Shown here piece by piece: positions 26,632 through 34,265 of a stretch of 64,000 nt of DNA. The notes below the pieces were generated by a model, which saw only the letters and a list, made by a program, of their open reading frames with translations, ran no database searches and was not told where the DNA came from. Source of the stretch: Chloroflexi bacterium bin125 (lineage in GTDB: Bacteria > Chloroflexota > Dehalococcoidia > Bin125). Position 1 is the stretch's first letter. Every line of letters begins with the position of its first letter. The position numbers and the translations under genes are program-made. The stretch covers positions 1 to 64,000 of the forward strand of contig MPNM01000011.1 of the NCBI GenBank assembly GCA_002239025.1, written 5' to 3'.

Positions 26632-27745
26632 CGTTCGAGCTTGTGGCGGTCTCGCGGTCCAGGTGCTCCTGCCACTTGCGGACTGTCACCTGCTGGAACG
26701 AGCGGACAACCGGATTGACCTCGATTGGTGCGGCATCCCAGTTCGTCTCGTAACCCGTTTGCTCAGCCTCCACCGCCCAGCGATCCTGTGAGAGCAACGG
26801 ACCGATCAACATACGGTTGGCCAGGCGCAGGACGGTGGTCATGGCCCAGCGAGGAATGCGAACCGGAAGCATGGGGATTTTGAGCGACCTGAAGTAGAAG
26901 AGGAAAAACGTCCGCGTCCTCCGCTCATCGATGGGTAGGACGAAGAGCCAGTGTTTGATTTCGCCATCGGTGTTTGATCGCTGGTAGGGATATTCGAAGC
27001 AGAGCTCCATGTGGTTGGTATTGAGGCGATCGTGATCGACGAACAATCCAGAGATGCGTCCTCGCCCGACGCGGGTCTCATAGGCCAGGTGTACGTCGTC
27101 GCCAATCGTTTCGTGGCGGGTTAGCGTGGCGCCGTCGAACGGTCGATACTGACGATGCAGGTAGGCGTGAGAGAAATCGCTCACGTTGTCGATGATGATC
27201 GAGTGGTGTGCCGCGAGGTCGAACGTCAGGGGTACGCAGGCCCATCGCCCGGACCCTTCGAGCTCGGGGATTTCCGGGATCTGGCGCTCCTCCGACAGTG
27301 CTGGATCTCCTGGGAAGATCCAGACGAGTCCGTAGCGAACTTGCACCGGATAGGACCTCACGGAGAGCTTCGGTACCTGGTTGCGACCGAACAGGTCGGG
27401 AATGTCAGCGACGTTGCCGTCTTCGTCGTACTGCCAGCCGTGGTAGCCACAGACGAGCTGGCAACCCTCGACCTCGCCTAGCGAGAGTTTGACCTGGCGG
27501 TGCAGGCAACGATTTTCGATCGCGTGAAATGAGCCATCCTCCGACCGGTAGAGCGCGATTGATTGCTTCCAGAACACGACCTCGGTCACCGCGCCCGGCT
27601 TGACGTTCCGCACTTCCTCGACGGCGTACCAGTAGTCCGGGTTCATGCCCGCCGCGCGTGCTTGCTGGCGCAGGTTGCCCTCACTGCCAAAGGCCGGCGG
27701 CCGGACCGTTGTTGCATCTGTATCGACACTCATATCGCGAGCCAT
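26624..27745 (-). CDS. Rieske oxygenase, SdmA-like (sterol C4 demethylation)
   Basis: Rieske non-haem iron oxygenase of 373 residues. The [2Fe-2S] site is CLHRQVKLS with CGYHGWQYDEDG (CxH...CxxH). The catalytic iron site is in NVSDFSHAYLHRQY (D/E-x2-H-x4-H type). In Methylococcus capsulatus the Rieske protein SdmA oxidises a sterol C4 methyl together with the dehydrogenase SdmB. The neighbouring gene here is an SdmB-like dehydrogenase and the whole operon is sterol-related, so the same role is inferred. No ferredoxin or reductase is encoded adjacent. The start could be either of two ATGs (27745 or 27733). Confidence 0.85.
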   Translation of the reverse strand: MARDMSVDTDATTVRPPAFGSEGNLRQQARAAGMNPDYWYAVEEVRNVKPGAVTEVVFWKQSIALYRSEDGSFHAIENRCLHRQVKLSLGEVEGCQLVCGYHGWQYDEDGNVADIPDLFGRNQVPKLSVRSYPVQVRYGLVWIFPGDPALSEERQIPEIPELEGSGRWACVPLTFDLAAHHSIIIDNVSDFSHAYLHRQYRPFDGATLTRHETIGDDVHLAYETRVGRGRISGLFVDHDRLNTNHMELCFEYPYQRSNTDGEIKHWLFVLPIDERRTRTFFLFYFRSLKIPMLPVRIPRWAMTTVLRLANRMLIGPLLSQDRWAVEAEQTGYETNWDAAPIEVNPVVRSFQQVTVRKWQEHLDRETATSSNDA

Positions 27746-27779
27746 TCAGAAGTTGCGGTGGTCACTGGACTGGTCATGA

Positions 27780-28874
27780 CTACTCACCTTCCGGGACGAT
27801 CGATTCGGGGCGCTTCGCGCGTGAATTAGTGATGGCCTTGCGCTGATAGTGGAACGCGTACGCGTCGCGAACTGCGGCGCGCATTGTTGTCGGCTGAAAG
27901 CCCAGTTCCTCTTTCGCCTTGCTGGTGTCGGCGTGACGGGACTTCTGCAAGAGTCGGATCGCACCTGGGGTGAATCGCTGGGGGTCGTCGGGGCGAAGCC
28001 GGCTGAGGACGTTGCTGACCACCACTGACATCGGCAACATCAGGCTGACGGGTATCTGCCGCTGCGGTCGCCGAATGCCCGAAACCTCCTGAAACAGATC
28101 CAACATGTTGGAGATCGTCTGGTACTCGGAGCTGAAGATGTACTTCTGCCCTGTTCGCCCGCGCTCCATGCTGAGCACATGTCCCTGGACGATGTCTTGC
28201 GCCGCGACAAACTCGAACCCACCGTCGACATAGGCGTGCAGTTTGCCGTTGGCGAAATCGACCAGCGTCCGACCCATTCGCGAGGGCATGAAGTCGTTTC
28301 CGCCGACGACCGCGCAGGACGTGGCGATCACGACATCTTGACCGTTTGCTGCCGCATGCCAACACTCGGTTTCGACCATCGCCTTGCTGCGCTCATATGG
28401 CATCGTGCGTTCCATGGGATAGAACGGCATCGACTCCCTGGACGGAGCTGACGGATCGTCGAGGTCGTAGCCAACTGCGCTAAACGAGCCGGTTACTACC
28501 ACTCGTCCAGCGTCGAACTCCTGCGCCGCCTGGAGGACGTTACGAGTACCAATCACGTTGCTCTCGAAGACATCCCGCCGATGCGCGTCGTCGCCGTCGA
28601 TCGTGGATACGAGCGCCGCCGTGTGAAAGACGCCGTGGCATCCGGCAAGCGCTTGCCGCGTTGCTTCGAGATCGCGGATGTCGCCATAGACGCGCTCTAC
28701 GTCGAGCCCATCCATGGCCTCGTTGTTGTCCTCGTGTCTCAGCAGCACCCGGACGCGAGCGCCATCGCCTAACAATCTGCGCACCAGATTGGCCCCCACA
28801 TGGCCAGCCGCCCCAGTCACGAATAAGGGCGGCGCTGATGTGCCGGAGACGCTGTCAGATGGCTCAGAGTCCAT
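27780..28874 (-). CDS. 3-beta-hydroxysteroid dehydrogenase/decarboxylase-like SDR, SdmB-like
   Basis: Extended short-chain dehydrogenase of 364 residues. The NAD(P)-binding motif is FVTGAAGHVGANLVRRLLGD, followed by VYGDIRDLEATRQAL. The catalytic pair is in MPYERSKAMVE (YxxxK). The C-terminal GFQPTTMRAAVRDAYAFH is typical of 3-beta-HSD/epimerase relatives. By analogy with SdmB and ERG26 it would oxidise the 3-hydroxyl and decarboxylate the C4 carboxysterol made by the Rieske enzyme. It is the first gene of the five-gene sterol operon and is divergent from the EBP-like gene. Confidence 0.86.
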   Translation of the reverse strand: MDSEPSDSVSGTSAPPLFVTGAAGHVGANLVRRLLGDGARVRVLLRHEDNNEAMDGLDVERVYGDIRDLEATRQALAGCHGVFHTAALVSTIDGDDAHRRDVFESNVIGTRNVLQAAQEFDAGRVVVTGSFSAVGYDLDDPSAPSRESMPFYPMERTMPYERSKAMVETECWHAAANGQDVVIATSCAVVGGNDFMPSRMGRTLVDFANGKLHAYVDGGFEFVAAQDIVQGHVLSMERGRTGQKYIFSSEYQTISNMLDLFQEVSGIRRPQRQIPVSLMLPMSVVVSNVLSRLRPDDPQRFTPGAIRLLQKSRHADTSKAKEELGFQPTTMRAAVRDAYAFHYQRKAITNSRAKRPESIVPEGE

Positions 28875-29083
28875 GTGGCTCTCACACTGTGCATTGGGCG
28901 GACAGGGTGTGGATGAAGTCGAAGATAATCGCTGCCCGTTAGACGTTCAAGATCAGGAATGAACGGCGTCAGCCGATTCGACTGCTAGAGAACAACCCTG
29001 CATCAAGGCAGTGTCGCTATGATGCACACTTGATCTGGCGGGAGTGGTCAGGTCGATCTGTGTAGCGAAGAGAGTCGGTCGGA
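28875..29083. promoter_or_regulatory. divergent intergenic region of the sterol locus
   Basis: These 209 bases separate the starts of the SdmB-like gene (minus) and the EBP-like gene (plus), so promoters for both sides of the sterol locus must lie here or overlap the 5' ends. I cannot point to convincing -35/-10 boxes or an operator palindrome. The call rests on gene orientation only. Confidence 0.4.
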
Positions 29084-29794
29084 TTGAGTAGCGCGAGCGA
29101 GCAAACGGGCCGATGGGGCGCACCGGCAGGTCTGATCGCAGTGCTGGCGATCGCACTCCTGGCGTTGCCGGGCATTCTCGTTCGCTACTACATCCATGGC
29201 GATTTGAACGCCTTTCAATTCCTGTTCAGCGTGTTCTTCGCGACCAATCTGCTGATCTGCTTCTGGGAAATGTGTCTCTACTTCCGCAGGGACTACATCG
29301 AGGAGCGCGCCGAACACTGGCGCAAAGAGTGGAGCGCTACTGGCCGGACGCCGGCCCTCGTATTCCTGACCACACGAGTGCCGCTCGCACGAGTCCTGTC
29401 TCCGACGGTCTGGGCTGACGTCTGGGCGACTTACTCAATGTTCGATTCGGCGTACGCAGATCGAAACACGTACGGATTCAACATCGATATCGCGAATGGG
29501 TTCACCACTCCGGCGTCGACAGCGGTTCTGTACGCGGCGTACACGGCTGGCGTGCTGCCGGCTATTGCTGTCGGCATTGTTGGGGCGATGCTGTTCTGGC
29601 AGTGGGTCTATGCGTCCTCGCTCTACCTGGTCAGCTTCTTCGTCGGTCGGAAATGGAGCCGTATCACGCCGAGCCAGTTCTACATCTACATCATGGGCCC
29701 AAACGCCGTCTGGGTGTTGATCCCGATCGTGGGGATGTACATCTCCATTCGCCTGATTTTGGACGGCGACTACAGCGTGTTGGGCATGGATTAG
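29084..29794 (+). CDS. EXPERA/EBP-like membrane protein, candidate sterol delta8-delta7 isomerase
   Basis: A 236-residue protein with five hydrophobic segments. The C-terminal segment FYIYIMGPNAVWVLIPIVGM closely resembles the last helix of EBP (FYF...MNALWLVLPG), keeping the Asn and Trp spaced N-A-x-W that are needed for isomerase activity. Upstream, WATYSMFDSAYADRNTYGFN resembles the EBP segment W-x-x-Y-x-x-x-D-S-x-Y and is followed by an acidic residue and a Pro at similar spacing. A His in helix 2 of EBP is not obviously conserved. Its position next to five sterol genes supports the role. The start is a TTG without a strong ribosome site. The call is a hypothesis from motif reading. Confidence 0.6.
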   Translation: MSSASEQTGRWGAPAGLIAVLAIALLALPGILVRYYIHGDLNAFQFLFSVFFATNLLICFWEMCLYFRRDYIEERAEHWRKEWSATGRTPALVFLTTRVPLARVLSPTVWADVWATYSMFDSAYADRNTYGFNIDIANGFTTPASTAVLYAAYTAGVLPAIAVGIVGAMLFWQWVYASSLYLVSFFVGRKWSRITPSQFYIYIMGPNAVWVLIPIVGMYISIRLILDGDYSVLGMD

Positions 29795-29870
29795 GGCGAG
29801 GGTGATCGAGAGCGGGGTGCGAACAGGCTTTAGACTGTCCATCCCAGATGAAGGCGAGAGGTGCTCGGGG

Positions 29871-30083
29871 ATGAGTTTGTCCACGCACCCGCAGTTCGTC
29901 CAGAAACATCAGGACGATGTTCGCTGCGCAGGCTGCTTGAACAGGTTCCCTCGAGCGTGCCGCTGCGGTGGACAGATCCACGCGGAACGCGGAGATGAGA
30001 GTTCGTCCGGCGACGTGTGGCTGAATCGATGGTGCTCGAACTGTGGGATCGATTGGGACGAGCCAATTCGGGCCAAGAAGTAG
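29871..30083 (+). CDS. small Cys-rich, probable zinc-binding protein
   Basis: A 70-residue protein with cysteines spaced as CAGCLNRFPRACRCGG and later CSNCGIDW. Two or three CxxC/CxC knuckles suggest a zinc ribbon. No membrane segment is present. The ATG at 29871 follows a GGGG tract; the track's longer version begins in the intergenic region. It lies 76 bases after the EBP-like gene on the same strand and could be co-transcribed, but no functional link to sterols is evident. Confidence 0.55.
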   Translation: MSLSTHPQFVQKHQDDVRCAGCLNRFPRACRCGGQIHAERGDESSSGDVWLNRWCSNCGIDWDEPIRAKK

Positions 30084-30131
30084 CAGGCTGGCTGATTCTC
30101 CGTGTCCGCACTTTGCTGAGACCTTGGAAAA

Positions 30132-30313
30132 CTCCCCCTCTCCCCCCTTTGCGGGGGAGATGTCACGGAGTGACAGAGGGGGGGTCGGCGGATGACGACC
30201 AGATAGGGCTCACAAACTGCGGACCCCCCTCTGCCTTCGGCATCTCCCCCCGCAAGGGGGGGAGAGGGGAACCTGAGGATTTGCATCTGTCTCCGCAAGG
30301 GGGGAGAGGGGAT
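30132..30313. repeat. palindromic MITE-like repeat, copy B with an extra arm
   Basis: The arms CTCCCCCCTTTGCGGGGGAG + TGTCACGGAGTGACAGAGGG and CCCCCTCTGCCTTCGGCATC + TCCCCCCGCAAGGGGGGGAG are shared with the other copies, here in the opposite orientation to copy A. A third partial arm (CTCCGCAAGGGGGGAGAGGG) follows at 30290-30313, suggesting a nested or duplicated end. It fills the gap between the zinc-knuckle gene and the HAD gene. Confidence 0.8.
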
Positions 30314-30367
30314 TCCGAGTTCTTCATGGCAAGTGGACGATGCGAAGCCCTCAATGCGCCGGGCCGG

Positions 30368-30721
30368 TCAGGGCGCGGGCTGGAAGTAGTCGTGAGCGAC
30401 GGCCTCGTCCGGCCAGAGGAAGTCGAATCCGGCCTTGAGCGCGTACTGGCGGTCGAGATCCTCGCGATCGCCGATGTGTACGTAGGTGTCCGCTTCGAAC
30501 TTGGCCTTGACGTCCGGCAGCATGTGCTTCGAGACGACGAAGTCGACTTCGATCTCGTGCGTGGCCCAAATGCCCCGCTGACCGCTCAGCGTGCGGTCGG
30601 AACAGCTACCGATCAGGAATCCTTTGTCGCGGACCAGGCGGACCATGTCCATCGTCAATGGGCCGGGTGGATCGCCGACTTCTAATGTGCCGTCAATGTC
30701 GAAGCTGATGAGAACCGTCAC
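30368..30721 (-). CDS. small HAD-superfamily hydrolase-like protein
   Basis: A 117-residue protein starting with the HAD motif I strand ISFDIDGTLEVGDPPG (DxDGT). Motif II may be the Ser in GSCSDRT. A late GDREDLDRQYALKAGFDFLW resembles motif IV without the usual second acidic pair. It is shorter than catalytic HAD phosphatases, so it may lack a cap and could be a minimal phosphatase or a nucleotide-binding relative. The GTG start at 30721 has AGGAGG upstream; the track's 252-residue version is an upstream extension. It lies downstream of the thiolase gene in the same orientation, across a palindromic repeat. Confidence 0.75.
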   Translation of the reverse strand: MTVLISFDIDGTLEVGDPPGPLTMDMVRLVRDKGFLIGSCSDRTLSGQRGIWATHEIEVDFVVSKHMLPDVKAKFEADTYVHIGDREDLDRQYALKAGFDFLWPDEAVAHDYFQPAP

Positions 30722-30740
30722 GTATTCCTCCTGAACAAGC

Positions 30741-30867
30741 GCTCCGTCATACCCGCGCTTGCCGCGGAGCCCGCCCCCGGCTTGAACGGGGGTATCTCGC
30801 TGCATGTGGAGACAGCGTTGGTACAGTTCTCCTCGAGATTGCCGCGGCAAGCGCGGCAATGACGGAG
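30741..30867. repeat. inverted-repeat element with GC-rich arms
   Basis: Two ~30-base arms face each other: CTCCGTCATACCCGCGCTTG (30742 onwards) and, inverted, CAAGCGCGGCAATGACGGAG (ending 30867). Each arm also has internal symmetry around GCTTGCCGCGG. The spacer includes a second small hairpin (CCCCCGGC...GGGGG). It belongs to a different repeat class from the CTCCCC elements. A solitary related arm is visible near 12175. Confidence 0.65.
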
Positions 30868-30902
30868 TTCTTTTGTTGGACAAGTGTCCACGTGTGATCG
30901 TC

Positions 30903-32225
30903 CTAGTCGGGGCTGGCGCTCCAGACGGTGAAGTTTCCTCCGAGGGGCATTGGCCCTCCTGAGACTGCGACTTCCGGCGTGACGCCGGTGACCTGCCTCT
31001 CGCCGGCTCGGCCCTGGAGTTGTTGGATGCAGTCGGTGTGCATCCAGACTCGGCTGCGTCCGCTTCCGACGTTGCCGCCGCTGGGCGAGACAGGGTTGGG
31101 GCCTTCGATGCTGATATCGGTCGCATAGAAGTCCAGCGCCTCGCCGAACTTGATCCCGCGAAAGCCCAGGCCTTCCAGGTGGAACTGGTGGAAGAGTGAG
31201 AAGCCGTCGTACATGTTCTCGAAGGAGAGATCGTCGGCCGTGATGCCTGCGCCCTCGTAGATCTTGCGACCGGTGCGGGCGGTGTCGTCTTCTACCTCAT
31301 CGAGCGTTGGCAGCAGGCTGCGCGGCCTCGTGTTGCTGGAGGCGTGATTGAGGATGTAGACCGGCTTCTGCTTCATATCGGCTGCGCGTTCGGCCGTCGA
31401 GAAGAGGTAGGCGCCGGACATCATGATCGGAATGTCGTTGTCGAACAGGTTGGCCGGCTTGGCGATCCATCGTGAGGCGAGATAGTCCTCGGGTCCCAGT
31501 TCCTCGGGCCGGTGCTGGGCCCAGTAGCCCTCGGGGAACCGCAGTCCGTTGCGGCGGGAGTTCTCCATGAAGGGCGCCATCATCTCGTGGGTCTTGCCGT
31601 ACTTGCGGCAATACTCGGCGAATTGCAACGCCGTGCTGTACGAGGCGGGGCCGCCCCAGAGCTGGGTGATGGCCGGAGTGCCGGGCAGTGCGTCGCCGGC
31701 GTTGGCGCCGCCCTGGTAGTAGCGACCCTCGAAGTTGTGCCAGCTCTTGACGACCAGGCAGGTGTGAGCGAGACCGTCGCCGACGGCCTGAGCCGTCACG
31801 TTCAGCGCATTCGACATGCAGCCGGGACCGTACATCGTGAACTTGACGTTGCTCAGTTCGGGCATGTTTGCCAGTAGCCACTCGGCGCTGAGCTTCGCGA
31901 TGCCGTCGAGCGGATCGTCCGTCTGCTGGAAGCTCTGGATCACGTCCATGGGCAGCGGCTTGCCCTCTTCCCAGAACGCGCCGGTCGTGGTTTCGCGGAC
32001 GACGACCAGTCCATCGATCTGATCGGGCGCGACGCCGGCGTCGGCAATCGCCTGGCGCAGCGCCTGAATGCTGATCGCGCCGACGCAGGTTTCGGGTCGG
32101 CCGTCCCAGCGGCGCGCCGTGGGCGCATGGCCGACACCGACCGCGGCGACCTTTCCTCGGTGCTCCCAGATTCCCATCCCCTCGTCGTTTCGGTACATCG
32201 CGTCAGTTGCAATGGGTGTCGTCAT
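30903..32225 (-). CDS. thiolase-fold acyltransferase (SCP-x/acetyl-CoA acetyltransferase-like)
   Basis: Thiolase-superfamily enzyme of 440 residues. The N-terminal half has GVGHAPTARRWDGRP, DAGVAPDQIDGLVVVRETTT and a Cys in MYGPGCMSNALNVTAQAVGD at the nucleophile position. The C-terminal half has EALDFYATD, followed by NPVSPSGGNVGSGRSRVWMH, where the typical His loop sits. The start at ATG 32225 is backed by GGAGAA; the longer ORF at 32522 is an artefact running into the DUF35 gene. It is preceded by a DUF35 partner gene, 41 bases upstream. It likely forms or cleaves a beta-keto or beta-hydroxy acyl-CoA bond on an unknown substrate. Confidence 0.86.
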   Translation of the reverse strand: MTTPIATDAMYRNDEGMGIWEHRGKVAAVGVGHAPTARRWDGRPETCVGAISIQALRQAIADAGVAPDQIDGLVVVRETTTGAFWEEGKPLPMDVIQSFQQTDDPLDGIAKLSAEWLLANMPELSNVKFTMYGPGCMSNALNVTAQAVGDGLAHTCLVVKSWHNFEGRYYQGGANAGDALPGTPAITQLWGGPASYSTALQFAEYCRKYGKTHEMMAPFMENSRRNGLRFPEGYWAQHRPEELGPEDYLASRWIAKPANLFDNDIPIMMSGAYLFSTAERAADMKQKPVYILNHASSNTRPRSLLPTLDEVEDDTARTGRKIYEGAGITADDLSFENMYDGFSLFHQFHLEGLGFRGIKFGEALDFYATDISIEGPNPVSPSGGNVGSGRSRVWMHTDCIQQLQGRAGERQVTGVTPEVAVSGGPMPLGGNFTVWSASPD

Positions 32226-32266
32226 AGCGGGTTCTCCAAGTTGGGCGGTCCGTTGGGATTTCGGGA

Positions 32267-32680
32267 TTAGTCGGCAACGACGCGCCACTCGGGCACGAGT
32301 TGACCGTTGGCTGAGGGTTCGAAGATCACTTCGACGGCCGCGCCGACCGGTACATCGTCGACAGGCACGCCGGGCAGATGCGAGAACATCTGGATGCCCG
32401 GATCCTCCTCCAGCATGATCACGGCCAGGTTGAAAGGCTGGTCCTGTTGCAGCAGCCGTACGGGACAGTCGTGCACGACTCCGTAGTTGTAGATCGTGCC
32501 TCGTCCGCTCACCGTTTTCCACTCGAGCTCATCGCCCTTGCTGCAGCCGCGACAGGTGTCCCCGGGCGGGTGCTGCAACTGATCACAATCCAAGCAGTAC
32601 TGGATGACGAGACGCTCTTCATTCGCGGCGTCCCAGAATGGCTGGCTGAGGCTGTCCGGCACGACACCTTGCTTGGCCAT
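32267..32680 (-). CDS. DUF35 OB-fold/zinc-ribbon partner of thiolase
   Basis: A 137-residue DUF35 protein. It has a rubredoxin-like zinc ribbon (QYCLDCDQLQHPPGDTCRGC, two CxxC knuckles) followed by an OB fold (GRGTIYNYGVVHDCPVRL and FNLAVIMLEEDPGIQMFSHL). DUF35 proteins form complexes with thiolase-fold enzymes and bridge them to other acyl-CoA enzymes, as in archaeal HMG-CoA synthesis and in actinobacterial steroid side-chain degradation. The ATG at 32680 has AGGAGG upstream. It precedes the thiolase gene in the same operon. Confidence 0.9.
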   Translation of the reverse strand: MAKQGVVPDSLSQPFWDAANEERLVIQYCLDCDQLQHPPGDTCRGCSKGDELEWKTVSGRGTIYNYGVVHDCPVRLLQQDQPFNLAVIMLEEDPGIQMFSHLPGVPVDDVPVGAAVEVIFEPSANGQLVPEWRVVAD

Positions 32681-32880
32681 CAGTTCCTCCTGTCTCACGG
32701 TCGCTGAGCCGCAGGACTTCGCTGCCTGCGGCGTTGGTGCAGAATAATGGCTGTGGCGGAGCAGTGAGTAACTGCCCATTTCGAAGACAGTCGCACCGAG
32801 TCGCGGCGGTGCGCAGGGGCGAGCAGGGGCGGTGCTAGCCTGCGCGTCCGCGAGCGGGGGCTGAGGGATCTGAGGCGATC

Positions 32881-33810
32881 ATGCTGCGGTCGGGGCTGAT
32901 CTGGCTCTCGCAACAGGAGTGGGCAGAACGCGGCGCACGCTCAGCCGGAGTGGAGCGGCTGCTGGTGCGCCGCTTCGTCGCCGGAGACACGAGCGCCGAG
33001 GCGCTGGCAGTGGCGCGAGGGATGTCGCGAACCTTCGATGGCCTTCCCGGAGCGGCTGCGATGTTCTCGCTTCTGGGAGAGGCGGTTACCGACCCAACAG
33101 AGGCCGAGCAAGCCGTGGCCGAGTATTGCACCCTGGCGGCCGCTATTGGTGAATCCCCGCAACTTGACGCTCGAGTCGCGGTCAAGCCGACGTTGCTGGG
33201 CCTGGACATCTCGCAGCAGACGGCGGAACGCGGGTTGCTGAGGATCGTCGAGACGGCGATGGAACACGAAGTGACAGTCGAACTCGACATGGAGGCGTCG
33301 GACACCGTGGATGCGACGCTGGAGCTGTATCGCGCCGCGGCGGCGAGATCGGAGCAGACCGGAGTGGCCTTGCAGGCGTATCTGCGTCGTACGGCTGACG
33401 ACGCGCAGGCGCTGATCGATGAGGGGATCGCGCGAGTACGCCTGGTCAAGGGCGCTTACAGCGAACCGAACCAAATCGCGCATAGCGGGGCAGGCCCAAT
33501 CCGGCGGTCATACCAGGAGCTGTTGGCTCAGCTCTGGCAGGCCGGAGCGGATGTCGGCGTGGCTACGCACGATCCGGTCTTGCATCGCGCGGCGCGCCGG
33601 CTGGCAGCGGAAACGTCGGTCGTCGGCTCCTGGGAGTTCCAGATGCTCTACGGAGTGCGGCCCGAGTTGGGACAGGCGATGCGTGCGCGAGGAGAGCGAC
33701 TGCGCGTGAGCATTCCCTACGGCGAGCGTTGGTATCCGTATCTCATGCGGCGGATCGCCGAGCGGCCCTCAAACGCACTGTTTGCCCTGCGGGCCGTGGT
33801 CGGCCGCTAG
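32881..33810 (+). CDS. proline dehydrogenase (PRODH domain protein)
   Basis: FAD-dependent proline dehydrogenase of 309 residues that oxidises proline to pyrroline-5-carboxylate. Visible family features are VAVKPTLLGLDIS (beta-1 region), TVELDMEASDTVDATLELY, the ALQAYLRRT strand, ARVRLVKGAYSEP and the signature YPYLMRRIAERPSN near the C-terminus. It is a stand-alone enzyme rather than a PutA fusion. No pyrroline-5-carboxylate dehydrogenase gene lies in the window. It is divergent from the DUF35/thiolase operon. Confidence 0.93.
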   Translation: MLRSGLIWLSQQEWAERGARSAGVERLLVRRFVAGDTSAEALAVARGMSRTFDGLPGAAAMFSLLGEAVTDPTEAEQAVAEYCTLAAAIGESPQLDARVAVKPTLLGLDISQQTAERGLLRIVETAMEHEVTVELDMEASDTVDATLELYRAAAARSEQTGVALQAYLRRTADDAQALIDEGIARVRLVKGAYSEPNQIAHSGAGPIRRSYQELLAQLWQAGADVGVATHDPVLHRAARRLAAETSVVGSWEFQMLYGVRPELGQAMRARGERLRVSIPYGERWYPYLMRRIAERPSNALFALRAVVGR

Positions 33811-33940
33811 CTGAGACTGGTGCATGAATCTCATGCTCTCCGCAAGGTACATCTGCGCGCAAGGCACCTGCCATCCGCTTCCGGCCTTTCTCCCGGTGGT
33901 GACCTGTGCGTGAATGAAACCGAAATCAGTATGAGTTCCT

Positions 33941-34033
33941 GTAGGGGCGACCCTTGTGGTCGCCCGCCTTGGCAATGGCAAGACTGACCAGTGAGGTCCT
34001 CCAGAGTGGGCGACCACAAGGGTCGCTCCCACA
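33941..34033. repeat. inverted repeat of GTAGGGGCGACCC type
   Basis: Arms GTAGGGGCGACCCTTGTGGT (33941 onward) and GACCACAAGGGTCGCTCCCA (ending near 34032) are inverted copies with few mismatches, separated by about 40 bases. This type is dispersed in many bacterial genomes. It lies in the 455-base non-coding gap between proline dehydrogenase and the luciferase-like gene. Confidence 0.75.
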
Positions 34034-34040
34034 AGAGACC

Positions 34041-34217
34041 AATGCATAACTGATGGTCCAGTCCCCGCTTCACGCGGGGACCCGCTTTGGCCAGGCCGCG
34101 TCAGCTACGACCGATACCGGTTGACCAGAGATGGACGACAAGTAGATTCGCTTCGATGGAGCCGAGGAAGGAGCGGGTCCCCGCGTGAAGCGGGGACTGG
34201 AATCCGAGTTAAGCATC
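34041..34217. repeat. MITE-like element with perfect 30-base inverted arms
   Basis: Bases 34057-34086 and 34172-34201 are exact reverse complements over 30 bases; the core is AGTCCCCGCTTCACGCGGGG, itself a hairpin. The similarity extends weakly outwards to ATGCATAACT on the left and AGTTAAGCAT on the right. About 85 bases lie between the arms without a reading frame. Perfect arms suggest recent movement or gene conversion. Related arms flank the repeat at 36661-36871. Confidence 0.75.
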
Positions 34218-34265
34218 AGGCTCATGAGGGGAGGGGAGTTGTGTGTCAGTCGCTGAGAACGAGAA

